Shown here: positions 1 to 7,239 of the stretch, piece after piece | Layout: every line of letters begins with the position of its first letter | Position numbering within the stretch: position 1 is the stretch's first letter | Assembly (NCBI GenBank): GCA_020444045.1 | Contig: JAHLLS010000023.1 | Coordinates: forward strand, 1-64,000 | Origin: Deltaproteobacteria bacterium | GTDB lineage: Bacteria > Desulfobacterota > Desulfobacteria > Desulfobacterales > UBA5852 | Length of the DNA: 64,000 nucleotides | Direction: 5' to 3' | The notes under the pieces: model-generated | Seen by the model: the letters and a program-made list of their open reading frames with translations, nothing else | What the model was told of the DNA's origin: nothing | Databases searched by the model: none | Program-made: the position numbers and the translations under genes

Positions 1-127
1 TCACACCGAACAAACGGCGCATCACCGCACTGTCTCCGACAATCCCCTCGATGTCCAGAGTTTCGGCGGTTGCGCTTGGTTTTTCCTTGGGGGGAGTTGC
101 TGATCCATCACTTGTCTGGTTGGCCAC
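1..127 (-). CDS. Sigma-54-dependent activator, N-terminal fragment (runs off window)
   Basis: Only the first 42 codons are in the window. The GTG start at 127 has a good ribosome site (AAGGAG about 7 bases upstream). After a short polar Pro/Lys-rich leader, residues about 24-42 read LDIEGIVGDSAVMRRLFGV, which matches the stretch just before the Walker A motif in sigma-54 AAA+ activators ('iiG.S.am..l...i'). With so short a leader it would lack a receiver domain, unlike the activator at 23710. Its own upstream region carries a -24/-12 sequence at 166-181. The family assignment rests on this short stretch only; the AAA+ core and HTH are outside the window. Confidence 0.6.
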   Translation of the reverse strand, partial: MANQTSDGSATPPKEKPSATAETLDIEGIVGDSAVMRRLFGV

Positions 128-590
128 AGGGGTCTCCTTGCATTTCCTTAGTCGGAATGGATCTTAACAATAAATGTGCCAAAAATGCAATTTGGAATAT
201 TATAGATGAGAAATGTAATAATTACAGAAGGATGAAAGGATATTCGAGTTTATATGAATTGCTGAAGGTTCCTCAGACACATAGACATTTCGCAATTTGC
301 CAATTGCGATCGTTTGTTAAGAGTGGGGATTTTTCCGGTAATGAAGCGATTCTTACGAAAGAATATGAACATCTTCAGGGATATTGGGGTGGGTCGGTCA
401 AATCCGATACAACCAAAAGGACGCATGAATTCGTTTCGCGAATTGCAAATCCAATTCGCAAAATACCAGATCCGGACAAAAACGTCCGATCGTTCCGCTG
501 ATCTCAAGTCATCGGCGCGCCGTGCACAGCGAGAACTTGTGAATCAACGGAACGAGCGGTGGACAGGCAGGTCAATCCACAACAGATGGT
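128..590. other. Intergenic region with two AT-centred palindromes
   Basis: No convincing gene. Apart from the -24/-12 sequence near 170, it holds two perfect inverted repeats: CGCAATT-N4-AATTGCG at 291-308 and GCGAATTG-N6-CAATTCGC at 438-459. They lie about 120 and 270 bp upstream of the -24 element, distances typical of activator-binding sites at sigma-54 promoters. They do not resemble the GTCAA-N4-TTGAC boxes found elsewhere in the window. Confidence 0.5.
166..181 (-). promoter_or_regulatory. Candidate sigma-54 promoter for the partial activator
   Basis: On the minus strand the sequence reads TGGCACA-N4-TTGTT, with the -24 GG and the -12 G exactly 12 bases apart; the -12 element has GT instead of GC. 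It lies about 40 bp upstream of the GTG start at 127, so the transcript leader would be short. It is weaker than the other sigma-54 promoters in the window. Confidence 0.45.
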
Positions 591-1337
591 CTAAAATGCC
601 GCTTTCGCGTCATCAATGGAGAAATGAATGGGAATATTGCCTGTTTCCTGGAAGTCCTTGAGTTCCTTGCCGAGCGTCGCGCCGGCAACGGTCAGAACCT
701 TGACGCCGGCCATCTGGCTGTTGTCAAGAATGGTGATGATCAGCTTGATCAGGGAAACATTGGTTTCCTTGATCTTGGTCAAATCCAGAATCATTTTTTT
801 GATGCCGCCGCTGGTCATTTCCTTCAACTTGGGTTTGAGCTGGGTTTCCACCTCGACAATGGTGGGACGCAAAATTTTCGCCGGTACGGCGAGCATTTGG
901 ATATCGCCATCGAGGGAGAAATATTTGCTTCCACCGCCTTCTTCGGTGGGGGCATCTGCTTTTTTCTCGGTGAGCGGCATGATGTTGGTCACGCGTTCGA
1001 TAAGCTGCTCGCCTTTGAACGGTTTGACCATATAGTCCTTGACACCCAGCTGGACGATTTTCATGACATTGTCCTTGCCGGCTTCAGCGGTCAGCATGAT
1101 GACCGGAATGGTTTTAAGGTCCGGCTCTTCCTTCATCTTGGCCAGCATTTCGGCCCCATTCATGACCGGCATGGTAATGTCGAGTATGATCAGGTCCGGC
1201 TTTTCCTTGGCGGCCAGCGCCAGCCCTTCGACGCCGTTTTCGCCTTCGACGATCTGGACGTCATAAGGGCGAAACGCCTTTTTTACAATCATGCGTATGG
1301 TCTTGCTGTCATCCACCGTCAGAATCTTTAATCCCAT
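591..1337 (-). CDS. CheY-like receiver fused to a STAS-like domain
   Basis: The 248-residue protein starts at ATG 1337, preceded by AGGAGG at ideal spacing; an in-frame upstream ATG at 1361 overlaps the previous gene and is less likely. Residues 1-125 are a complete receiver: acidic pair D9-D10, phosphoacceptor D53 in ILDITMP, and the KPF lysine near 107. Residues about 135-248 resemble a STAS / anti-sigma-antagonist fold (alternating strands and helices, 'KKMILDLTKI', 'AGVKVLTVAG'), but without the obvious phosphorylatable Ser of SpoIIAA. It is the last gene of the minus-strand operon, 20 bp after cheX. Role inferred: phosphorylation-controlled partner-switching output downstream of the operon's kinase or of CheA. 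Confidence 0.75.
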   Translation of the reverse strand: MGLKILTVDDSKTIRMIVKKAFRPYDVQIVEGENGVEGLALAAKEKPDLIILDITMPVMNGAEMLAKMKEEPDLKTIPVIMLTAEAGKDNVMKIVQLGVKDYMVKPFKGEQLIERVTNIMPLTEKKADAPTEEGGGSKYFSLDGDIQMLAVPAKILRPTIVEVETQLKPKLKEMTSGGIKKMILDLTKIKETNVSLIKLIITILDNSQMAGVKVLTVAGATLGKELKDFQETGNIPIHFSIDDAKAAF

Positions 1338-1357
1338 CGTTATCCTCCTGTCGCAGG

Positions 1358-1831
1358 TCATCCGCCATTCTTGATGAAGGCTTCAATCAGTGCGATGTGC
1401 TCCTGGTATTGAAAGTAAACCCGTTCGTTCACGGCCCAGCCTTTCGATTCGATGCAAAAATCCTTTCCCGAAGTGATGGATGGAATGGACAGTTCACAAG
1501 TGAAACCGGCGTCGCAAAGGCGCGATTTCAAATCGCCACCGATCATATTGCTTAATTCGCCAATCACATCGTGAACTTCTTCGTCACTGTCAATTTCATC
1601 CAGTTCCATGCCCAGCATGTTGGCTGTAATCTGCTGGGCGAAGGGATTCGTCACATGGATGTTGATCGTGCCGGAAATCTTGCCGGCCAGACTGACCGAT
1701 CCTACGATCCGGCTCGTATCACAGAGATCCTGTGATGCCTGTTCAGACAATTCCATGGACAGCATCGTATCGAACACTTCCTGGGTCGCTCCCCGAAGAA
1801 AAGTAGGCAGGTCAAAGGCAGCTAACTCCAT
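1358..1831 (-). CDS. cheX: CheX-type CheY-P phosphatase
   Basis: A 157-residue protein of the CheC/CheX/FliY phosphatase family, which dephosphorylates CheY-P. The single helix motif is visible at about residues 91-106 (GELSNMIGGDLKSRL), with the conserved Glu and Asn three residues apart. Only one such motif is present, as in CheX, and there is no FliN-like domain. It ends just before the receiver-STAS gene, and may act on that receiver or on the CheY-like protein at 4455. A second family member lies beside cheY at 59372. Confidence 0.8.
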   Translation of the reverse strand: MELAAFDLPTFLRGATQEVFDTMLSMELSEQASQDLCDTSRIVGSVSLAGKISGTINIHVTNPFAQQITANMLGMELDEIDSDEEVHDVIGELSNMIGGDLKSRLCDAGFTCELSIPSITSGKDFCIESKGWAVNERVYFQYQEHIALIEAFIKNGG

Positions 1832-1930
1832 CGTTACATATCCTCTCTCGTGATGTTACCCCGTTGGAATGTTCTGAACATCATATCGGTTAACAACGCG
1901 CAAACTTTAGCACTAAATACCGTCATCCTA

Positions 1931-3238
1931 TCAGGATTCGCTATGGGTTATGGGCAGGGCGACCAAAAAAACAGCACCACCATTTTCATGGGTTTCAAAT
2001 GTGAGGGTACCGCCCATGGAGGTGACCAGGGCGTAGCTGATAGCAAGGCTCAGTCCGGTCCCCTGGCCGATCTCCTTGGTGGTGAAAAAGGGATCGAAAA
2101 CCTTGTGGATGTTGGTTTTGGAAATACCGCCACCGCTGTCGGCAATGCGGATTGTGAGTCGCTTTTGGTCATCGGGTGCATCGGGGCCGGCGAGTTGTAT
2201 GCCGGCGCTGATCCGCAGGGTTCCGCCGTCCGGCATGGCATCATAGGCATTATCCAGAAGATGGGTCAGGACGGTTTTCAGGTCATCTTCGTGCGCTGCT
2301 ACCCAGGGCATTCCCTGATCACAGGCAAATTCTACGGTGACACGATCGTTCGCGCGACGGTTCGACACCGTGTCGACCATCTGCTGCAATAAATTAAAAA
2401 TATCGATGGGTCGGCTGCTTTTGGGTTTTTTCGCGGAGAAGCGTAACAGGCTGTTCACGATGGATGCGATACGGTCCGAGGCGGACTTCATGAGTGAAAG
2501 ATAGTCCGGCAGGGGGTCTTTGAGGCCCTGTTCCATCATCATCAGCTGCAGGTGGCCGGAAATAATATTCAAGGGATTCAATAGTTCATGAAAAGCGCCG
2601 GAGGTCAGGCGGCCGATGGAGGCAAATTTTTCGGCCTGGATGATACGGGTTTGAGCTTCCTGGAGGGATCGGTGCTCTTGTTTCAACTGGTCATAAAGCA
2701 GGGTGTTTTCCATCACCAGGGCGCACTGTTTGGATAAAATACCGAGCAGGCGCAACCGTTCATGGGTGACGGATTTTTCTTCAATCTTGGTGACGACCAT
2801 GGCCACGCCAAGGGTGCGGGAATGGGTCGCCAGGGGCAGCATCACGTGGCTGTGCGGGCTTTTGAAGACCAAAGACGGGATGACGGCCGGTTGACGGCGA
2901 TTGACGATCCAGGCAAAGGTGCCGCATTCGATCTGGGCGTCGATTTCGCGGCGACAGATGGCCTCACAAGCCGGTGGGACCCACTGGCTCAATTCAAAGG
3001 AATGGGTTTCTTGATCGACCATAAACAGGGCCATCGCCGCCGGGGTGATCTGGTGCTCGATTTCTTCCCGAAAGGCGTTCCAGATCTGGGGAATGCGGGA
3101 CGGTTTTTCGATGCGTTCCTGAAACAGGCTGAGGTTTTCGACCTTTTCCACGAATTCCAGGATGGCGTGTTCCGATAGGGGAGGGGCCTTTCGGTCCGTC
3201 GTTTCGGGAAATGCGGCTGTATGCGTGCGGGTTTCCAT
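1931..3238 (-). CDS. GAF-type sensor histidine kinase
   Basis: A 435-residue soluble kinase with no membrane segment. Residues about 35-190 look like a GAF-like sensory domain, followed by a coiled coil ('ENTLLYDQLKQEHRSLQEAQ'). The H-box GAFHELLNPLNIISG places the phosphoacceptor at H217. The HATPase part has the N box (LLDNAYDAMPDGG), G1 (DSGGGI) and G2 (GQGTGLSL). The start is taken as ATG 3238; GTG 3244 is also possible and ribosome signals are weak. It begins 14 bp after the HDOD gene stops. Its cognate receiver could be the single-domain regulator at the head of this operon (inference). Confidence 0.85.
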   Translation of the reverse strand: METRTHTAAFPETTDRKAPPLSEHAILEFVEKVENLSLFQERIEKPSRIPQIWNAFREEIEHQITPAAMALFMVDQETHSFELSQWVPPACEAICRREIDAQIECGTFAWIVNRRQPAVIPSLVFKSPHSHVMLPLATHSRTLGVAMVVTKIEEKSVTHERLRLLGILSKQCALVMENTLLYDQLKQEHRSLQEAQTRIIQAEKFASIGRLTSGAFHELLNPLNIISGHLQLMMMEQGLKDPLPDYLSLMKSASDRIASIVNSLLRFSAKKPKSSRPIDIFNLLQQMVDTVSNRRANDRVTVEFACDQGMPWVAAHEDDLKTVLTHLLDNAYDAMPDGGTLRISAGIQLAGPDAPDDQKRLTIRIADSGGGISKTNIHKVFDPFFTTKEIGQGTGLSLAISYALVTSMGGTLTFETHENGGAVFLVALPITHSES

Positions 3239-3251
3239 ATCCACGCTTCTT

Positions 3252-4124
3252 TCAGGCGGTCGCCGCGGTGACGATGGCTTCGGTAAAAGGGCTGATATCG
3301 TTGAAACCGGATTCCACCGCCGCCAGCATCGGGGCGATGTCGGTTTCATTGAGCTGCAGGAGGTCCCACGCGGCCGTATCGAGGGCTGGCATGCGCTGAT
3401 CGCCGCCGGAACCCAATTGCAGGGCACGGCAAAAAATATCCGCCAGGTGAACGACAGCGGCTTCTTTGGCATAAGCGCCGGCCTGATCCGGCGTGTGGTG
3501 ATACACAATGACGTCGGCAACCATACTTGGCAGGTTCCAACGCTCCGCCAGAAGACGGCCGATATCGGCATGGGTGTATTCCAGAAGCGCGGCCTCCGCT
3601 TCAAACAGCAGGATGTTCTTCTCGGCGGCCATCCGGCTGACCGCGGCATAGTCTTCCTGGGCATAGACCATCGAAACGATCTTCCCGATATCGTGCAGCA
3701 GGGCGCATACGAAGAGTTCCTCAATCTTGTCGTGACGAATCTGTTTACCGATGACTTTCGCCGCCACGGCACACCCCAGGGAGTGATCCCAGAGTTTTTC
3801 CCGTGCGACTTGCAACTCACTTTTACGATCGGAAAAGATGTCGAACACCGACGTGGTCAGCAGCAGGTGCCGGATGGCATCGAAGCCCAGCAGCACAATG
3901 GCGCGGGTAATGGTTGTGATGCGCTGGGGAAAACCGTAGAAAGACGAATTGACCAGCCGCAGCAGCCGTGCCGTGAGCACCTGGTCGTCCGTGATCACCT
4001 GGGCCAGGTCCCGCGCCGAAGAACGCGGGTTGTTGATCATCTCCGTGATGCGAAACACCGTCCGGGGCAGGGTGGGGAGATCGTCAATGCGACGGATCAT
4101 CGCTTTCAGTTTGGGATTCAGCAT
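3252..4124 (-). CDS. HDOD domain protein
   Basis: A 290-residue HDOD protein, a metal-independent relative of HD phosphohydrolases used as a signalling scaffold. Family features visible: 'DDLPTLPRTVFRITEMINNP' near the start, 'LLRLVNSSFYGFP', 'ALLHDIGKIV', 'EYTHADIGRLLAERWNLP' and 'YHHTPDQA'. The start at ATG 4124 lies 8 bp after the stop of the preceding small gene, suggesting translational coupling. A second HDOD gene sits among the chemotaxis genes at 58095, so HDOD proteins recur in both sensory operons here. Confidence 0.82.
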   Translation of the reverse strand: MLNPKLKAMIRRIDDLPTLPRTVFRITEMINNPRSSARDLAQVITDDQVLTARLLRLVNSSFYGFPQRITTITRAIVLLGFDAIRHLLLTTSVFDIFSDRKSELQVAREKLWDHSLGCAVAAKVIGKQIRHDKIEELFVCALLHDIGKIVSMVYAQEDYAAVSRMAAEKNILLFEAEAALLEYTHADIGRLLAERWNLPSMVADVIVYHHTPDQAGAYAKEAAVVHLADIFCRALQLGSGGDQRMPALDTAAWDLLQLNETDIAPMLAAVESGFNDISPFTEAIVTAATA

Positions 4125-4131
4125 TGCGGCA

Positions 4132-4455
4132 TCAGGCCGAGTGGGTGCGTTCATGAACGATCTCGGCCGCCACCCGGCAAATTTCGGCCATAATTGGATT
4201 TTCGATGGTATCGGCAAATTGTGACTGGAGTTCCTCTTGAACCGCGGCACTGTTGTCTGCCGGACCAGGCGTTTCGCTGTCTTCAGTTTCAGCCTGCGCG
4301 ATACAAACGGTCTCAACGCCCCACGATTTCAGCATCTGCAGGCTTTTTTCCGTCAGCGCGGTGCCCTTTTTCAGCAGCAGCATTTGCTGGGCATTGACGG
4401 CGTCCGTTGCCAGAGACATCCCGGCACAGGCTTCCTTTAACAGGATGCGACGCAT
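4132..4455 (-). CDS. Stand-alone small domain resembling the N-terminus of HD-GYP proteins
   Basis: A 107-residue protein. Residues 1-52 carry the pattern 'L..GM.LA.D..n..q.lLlkkGt.Lt...l..L..wGv..v.i', which is normally found at the N-terminus of HD-GYP and some HDOD proteins (DUF3391-like). Here the domain is encoded alone, followed by a polar Glu/Gln/Pro-rich tail. Its ATG overlaps the stop of the upstream receiver gene (ATGA), and its own stop is 8 bp before the HDOD start. Splitting from the HDOD partner or joint action with it is likely. The exact function is unknown. Confidence 0.7.
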   Translation of the reverse strand: MRRILLKEACAGMSLATDAVNAQQMLLLKKGTALTEKSLQMLKSWGVETVCIAQAETEDSETPGPADNSAAVQEELQSQFADTIENPIMAEICRVAAEIVHERTHSA

Positions 4456-4868
4456 CAGGCCGCCTCCGTAATATGCTGGTGGAGTTCCGCCAGGCGGTTT
4501 TTCAAATCCATCAATTCCATGGGTTTCTGGATGTAGCAGTAGGCGCCCATGTCCAGCGCTTCCTGTATGGTCTGGTCATCCCCGTAGGCGGAAAGCATGA
4601 TGACGCCGCAATCGGCTTTGCGGGACTTCATGCATTGCAGCACATCGATGCCCCGCATGCCGGGCATGCTGATATCCAGCAGCACCATGTCGGGCGGATT
4701 CGCATCGAAAAGGGCAATGGCGTCCTCCCCCGAGTTGACGGTCTCGACCTGATAGCCGATCTGCGTCAGAAAGACGGTCATCATGCTGCAGATCGTCGGT
4801 TCGTCATCCACCACCAGAATTTTGGCCTGATTTTCCAAAGTGCCCATCCTTTTATAAACAGTCGCCAA
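4455..4868 (-). CDS. Single-domain CheY-like response regulator
   Basis: A 137-residue receiver with acidic pair DD ('LVVDDEPTICSMM'), phosphoacceptor Asp in VLLDISMPGM, and the conserved Lys in YIQKPMEL. There is no output domain. The start is taken as TTG 4868, with GGAG 8 bases upstream; ATG 4847 is the alternative but lacks a good ribosome site. It is the first gene of the minus-strand sensory operon, 54 bp downstream of a sigma-28 promoter. It probably receives phosphate from the kinase at 1931. Confidence 0.85.
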   Translation of the reverse strand: MATVYKRMGTLENQAKILVVDDEPTICSMMTVFLTQIGYQVETVNSGEDAIALFDANPPDMVLLDISMPGMRGIDVLQCMKSRKADCGVIMLSAYGDDQTIQEALDMGAYCYIQKPMELMDLKNRLAELHQHITEAA

Positions 4869-4921
4869 TATAGGTGCTCCGCAGGCCGTGCCAGTCGATT
4901 GGGTTCACGACTCTTTTCCAT

Positions 4922-4948
4922 TTATCGGTCGGTTTGAGGAAATCTTTA
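4922..4948 (-). promoter_or_regulatory. Sigma-28 (FliA) promoter of the sensory operon
   Basis: The minus strand reads TAAAGATT-N11-ACCGATAA, an almost exact match to the FliA consensus TAAAGTTT-N11-GCCGATAA with the correct 15-bp TAAA to -10 spacing. It ends 54 bp before the start at 4868. It puts the 591-4868 operon in the late flagellar class. Confidence 0.85.
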
Positions 4949-5063
4949 GGAACAATCGGCGAATTTCGCATATTTATCCCATTTGAAATATTGGGTTTTT
5001 GGTGCGTCAAATCGCTTTGTCGCCAGTGACGTCATAAGGAAGATTGAAACAATACAATTTGTC

Positions 5064-5177
5064 ATGTCGTCATTCCGGACTTGATCCGGAATCCAGCGAG
5101 ATGTTTTTGGGGGTTATTTTGCCGTCATTAAGGGCCCCGGGTTAGTTTCCGAGGCAGGCTTTGATTCGGAATCCAGA
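5064..5177. repeat. REP-like dispersed repeat, two copies
   Basis: The first copy (about 5064-5096) has GTCATTCCGGAC followed by the mirror half ATCCGGAATCCAG. A second, decayed copy ends in TTCGGAATCCAG at about 5166-5177. A related unit lies at 7025-7090. This family of short palindromes ending in 'GGAATCCAG' is widespread between bacterial genes. Confidence 0.6.
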
Positions 5178-5317
5178 TATATTTTAGAAGGTTACTTTTT
5201 GTTGATGTCGGTCCAAAACAGAATACCCGCCCCTGATCCGGGCTCTGGCATGGCTGGCAACCCTATCAATCTGGTAGATGGGCGATCAATTATTTCCCTA
5301 AAATTAATTAATTCCCC

Positions 5318-5344
5318 TAAAGTCTTTCCCAGCCAGGTCGATAA
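5318..5344 (+). promoter_or_regulatory. Sigma-28 (FliA) promoter of flagellin
   Basis: TAAAGTCT-N11-GTCGATAA, one base from the FliA consensus in each half and with exact spacing. The transcript would start near 5351, giving a leader of about 80 nucleotides before the flagellin ATG. Confidence 0.88.
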
Positions 5345-5349
5345 AAGAA

Positions 5350-5405
5350 ATAACGGCGCCGTTATCAGAAGGATAACACCCACTTTCCCAGCGAGAAGCG
5401 CTGGG
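5350..5405 (+). promoter_or_regulatory. Flagellin mRNA leader with competing hairpins
   Basis: Three perfect inverted repeats follow the sigma-28 promoter: ATAACGGC directly joined to GCCGTTAT (5350-5365), GTTATC-N5-GATAAC (5361-5377), and CCCAGCG-N5-CGCTGGG (5387-5405). The first two share bases 5361-5365, so they cannot form together. The third ends 14 bases before the AAGGAG ribosome site. With flbT encoded nearby, this is a candidate site for post-transcriptional control of flagellin. Confidence 0.55.
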
Positions 5406-5433
5406 GAAAACCCTCTAGAAAGGAGTACGAAAA

Positions 5434-6249
5434 ATGGCTATGAACAACATCACATTGACCAGCGGCATGCGGAGCAACCTTTTCAGCCTTCAGCAGACCC
5501 AGACCATGATGGAGACCACCCAGACTCGTCTGAGCACGGGCAAGCGCGTCAATTCCGCGCTGGACGATCCCATCAATTTTTTTGCAGCCCAAGGACATAC
5601 CCAGCGGGCTAACGATCTGGCGATGCGCAAGGATGAAATGTCCGAAGCCATCCAGACCATCAAGGCGGCCGACAACGGTATTTCAGCGATCACCGACATG
5701 ATCGCCTCGGCCAAGTCTCTGGCCCAGTCCGCGATGGCCACCAACGACCTGTCTGAGCGCGAGACGCTTTCGGGTCAATACGACACGATGATGACGCAGA
5801 TTTCCGAGTTGCGGGGTGACTCCGGCTACAAAGGCACCAACCTGCTGGATGACACTCAGTCCATCACCGTGTCTTTTGATGAATCCGGGGAGTCGAGTCT
5901 GACTGTCGAAGGCAGGGATGGTACCGGTGGTTTGAGTGCTGAGACTGCTAACAACGCTTGGGCTGCGGATCTCGATATCACGACTGACATTGCGCTTCTG
6001 GATACCGCGCGTGACGAATTGCGGACATCGGCCAAGACCCTGTCCAACCAGTTGAGCACGATCACCACGCGCCAGGAGTTCACCTCGAAGATGATCAATA
6101 CCCTCGAGGATGGTGCGGCCACACTGGTCAACGCCGACTTGAACGAGGAAGGTGCCAACATGCTGATGCTTCAGACGCGACAGAGCCTGGGGACCACATC
6201 GTTGAGCCTGGCCTCACAAGCCGCTCAGTCTGTTATGAGACTGTTCTAA
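5434..6249 (+). CDS. fliC: Flagellin (filament subunit)
   Basis: A 271-residue flagellin, close in length to the short Caulobacter-type flagellins. The N-terminal D0/D1 signature is present ('RLSTGKRVNSALDDP', 'QTIKAADNGISAITDMI'), as are the C-terminal helices ending in SLASQAAQSVMRLF. The variable middle (about residues 140-180) is very short, so the filament has little surface domain. It is Ser/Thr-rich there, offering possible O-glycosylation sites. The start has AAGGAG at ideal distance. It is followed by an unknown gene and flbT-flaF, the dedicated flagellin regulators, and lies 2.4 kb from the end of the giant glycosyltransferase gene. Confidence 0.95.
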   Translation: MAMNNITLTSGMRSNLFSLQQTQTMMETTQTRLSTGKRVNSALDDPINFFAAQGHTQRANDLAMRKDEMSEAIQTIKAADNGISAITDMIASAKSLAQSAMATNDLSERETLSGQYDTMMTQISELRGDSGYKGTNLLDDTQSITVSFDESGESSLTVEGRDGTGGLSAETANNAWAADLDITTDIALLDTARDELRTSAKTLSNQLSTITTRQEFTSKMINTLEDGAATLVNADLNEEGANMLMLQTRQSLGTTSLSLASQAAQSVMRLF

Positions 6250-6289
6250 CAGCCAGTAGCTGATGTTCTTTTCAGCTCAGATGCATGCT

Positions 6290-6313
6290 CGGGGGAGGCA
6301 GAAGCCTTCCCCG
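6290..6313 (+). terminator. Hairpin after flagellin (attenuator or 3' stabiliser)
   Basis: A 10-bp stem CGGGGGAGGC / GCCTTCCCCG with one G-U pair and a 4-base loop, 41 bp after the flagellin stop. No U-tract follows (the next bases are A-rich), so it is more likely a partial terminator or an mRNA-stabilising end than a full stop. Confidence 0.5.
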
Positions 6314-6342
6314 GGTAAAAACAAAAACGAGGACATTGAGCC

Positions 6343-7017
6343 ATGATTACGTCAAAGATTGCTGCGAATCAGGCCTTTACGCAAGTCAACCGGATGCATA
6401 AAATCGATGACGCGTCGCGTCAGCACCACGGACGTGATGAGACTATAAAAACACCCAAGGGTGAAACAGTCGACGGCATTAAAGCGGAAATCAGCTCTTT
6501 TTCATTGAATCCTTCATATCAGTTCAATACCGAGTTCAATGCGGTGGTCAAAAGCATCCGCATCGCGGACAAGGCCATGAGTGAGATCGAAACCAATATC
6601 GAACAGATGGAATCGGAGGTGGAAATGTTTATAAAGCAGTATCCACCCTTTCCACCTGGCAGCGAAGATCGGGTTAACTATTTGAGCCGCTTTGCCATGT
6701 TGCGAAAACAGATCGACCAATTGACATTTCCGCCTGATGCTGGTGCCCAGCAGATTATAGGTCGTTCCTCCAACGGCAGCGCAGGCGATTGGGAAATTGA
6801 AATCAGTGGTAAGCAGATCGGAAGCACCATACGAAGACAGCCAGTGCATCCCGGTCAAGAGGGATTAGCGCTGCCAGAGATAAACGCACAATCGACCGAT
6901 GCACAAGTTGCGGATATGCAGAAAGCGCTGGGCCCCGCTCGCCAACAGGTTCGGCAAAGCCGTAATATGCTGGCGGAGGATGCCATCCGAGTGATCCGAT
7001 TGGCCGAAAATACATAA
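6343..7017 (+). CDS. Unknown flagellin-linked protein
   Basis: A 224-residue soluble protein that I do not recognise. The start has GAGG about 10 bases upstream. Residues about 60-130 form predicted long helices ('IADKAMSEIETNIEQME', 'FAMLRKQIDQLTFPPD') that look like the amphipathic D0/D1 helices of flagellin-type proteins. The N- and C-terminal parts are polar, and there is no signal peptide or membrane segment. It sits 93 bp after flagellin and before flbT. That suggests a filament-associated, chaperone or regulatory role, but this is inference from position and helical character only. Confidence 0.65.
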   Translation: MITSKIAANQAFTQVNRMHKIDDASRQHHGRDETIKTPKGETVDGIKAEISSFSLNPSYQFNTEFNAVVKSIRIADKAMSEIETNIEQMESEVEMFIKQYPPFPPGSEDRVNYLSRFAMLRKQIDQLTFPPDAGAQQIIGRSSNGSAGDWEIEISGKQIGSTIRRQPVHPGQEGLALPEINAQSTDAQVADMQKALGPARQQVRQSRNMLAEDAIRVIRLAENT

Positions 7018-7024
7018 TATCCTT

Positions 7025-7090
7025 CGTTTGTCCTTCCGGCGGAAGCCGGAATCCAGGAAAAGAGTAGATGCGGGATCAAGTCCGGCATAA
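7025..7090. repeat. REP-like dispersed repeat
   Basis: It contains the palindrome CTTCCGGCGGAAGCCGGAAT followed by CCAG, then a further half (GGGATCAAGTCCGGC) in the opposite sense. It is related to the unit at 5064-5096 and lies between the unknown gene and flbT. Confidence 0.55.
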
Positions 7091-7239
7091 CGCGGTTGTT
7101 TAGTTGCTAAAGTAATAAATCTGGGTAAAGGTATAGAGGTTGTCGGCAGTAAAGATCGTTTGACAGGACCAACGGTACTTTTTATATCATCGTTAGATTA
7201 TTCCCCGAGGGGGTACGACAACCTGCAAGGAGGCTGGTC

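Larger units (their letters stand above)
4869..5433. other. Divergent intergenic region between the sensory operon and flagellin
   Basis: No gene. It holds two divergent sigma-28 promoters (4922-4948 minus, 5318-5344 plus), a REP-like palindrome ATTCCGGA-N5-TCCGGAAT at 5072-5092 with a degenerate second copy at about 5125-5177, and the structured flagellin leader at 5350-5405. Confidence 0.8.

Noticed and set aside
70-501. 143-codon plus-strand open frame
   Set aside because: It overlaps the start and promoter of the minus-strand activator, has no ribosome site and no recognisable motifs.
5064-5177. CRISPR-like repeats near flagellin
   Set aside because: The repeats are few, palindromic and unevenly spaced, which fits REP-type dispersed repeats, not a CRISPR array.
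7110-7170. Possible sigma-28 promoter upstream of flbT (TAAAGGTA followed by GGCAGTAA)
   Set aside because: The -10 does not match NCCGATAA well enough; transcription from the flagellin promoter is as likely.
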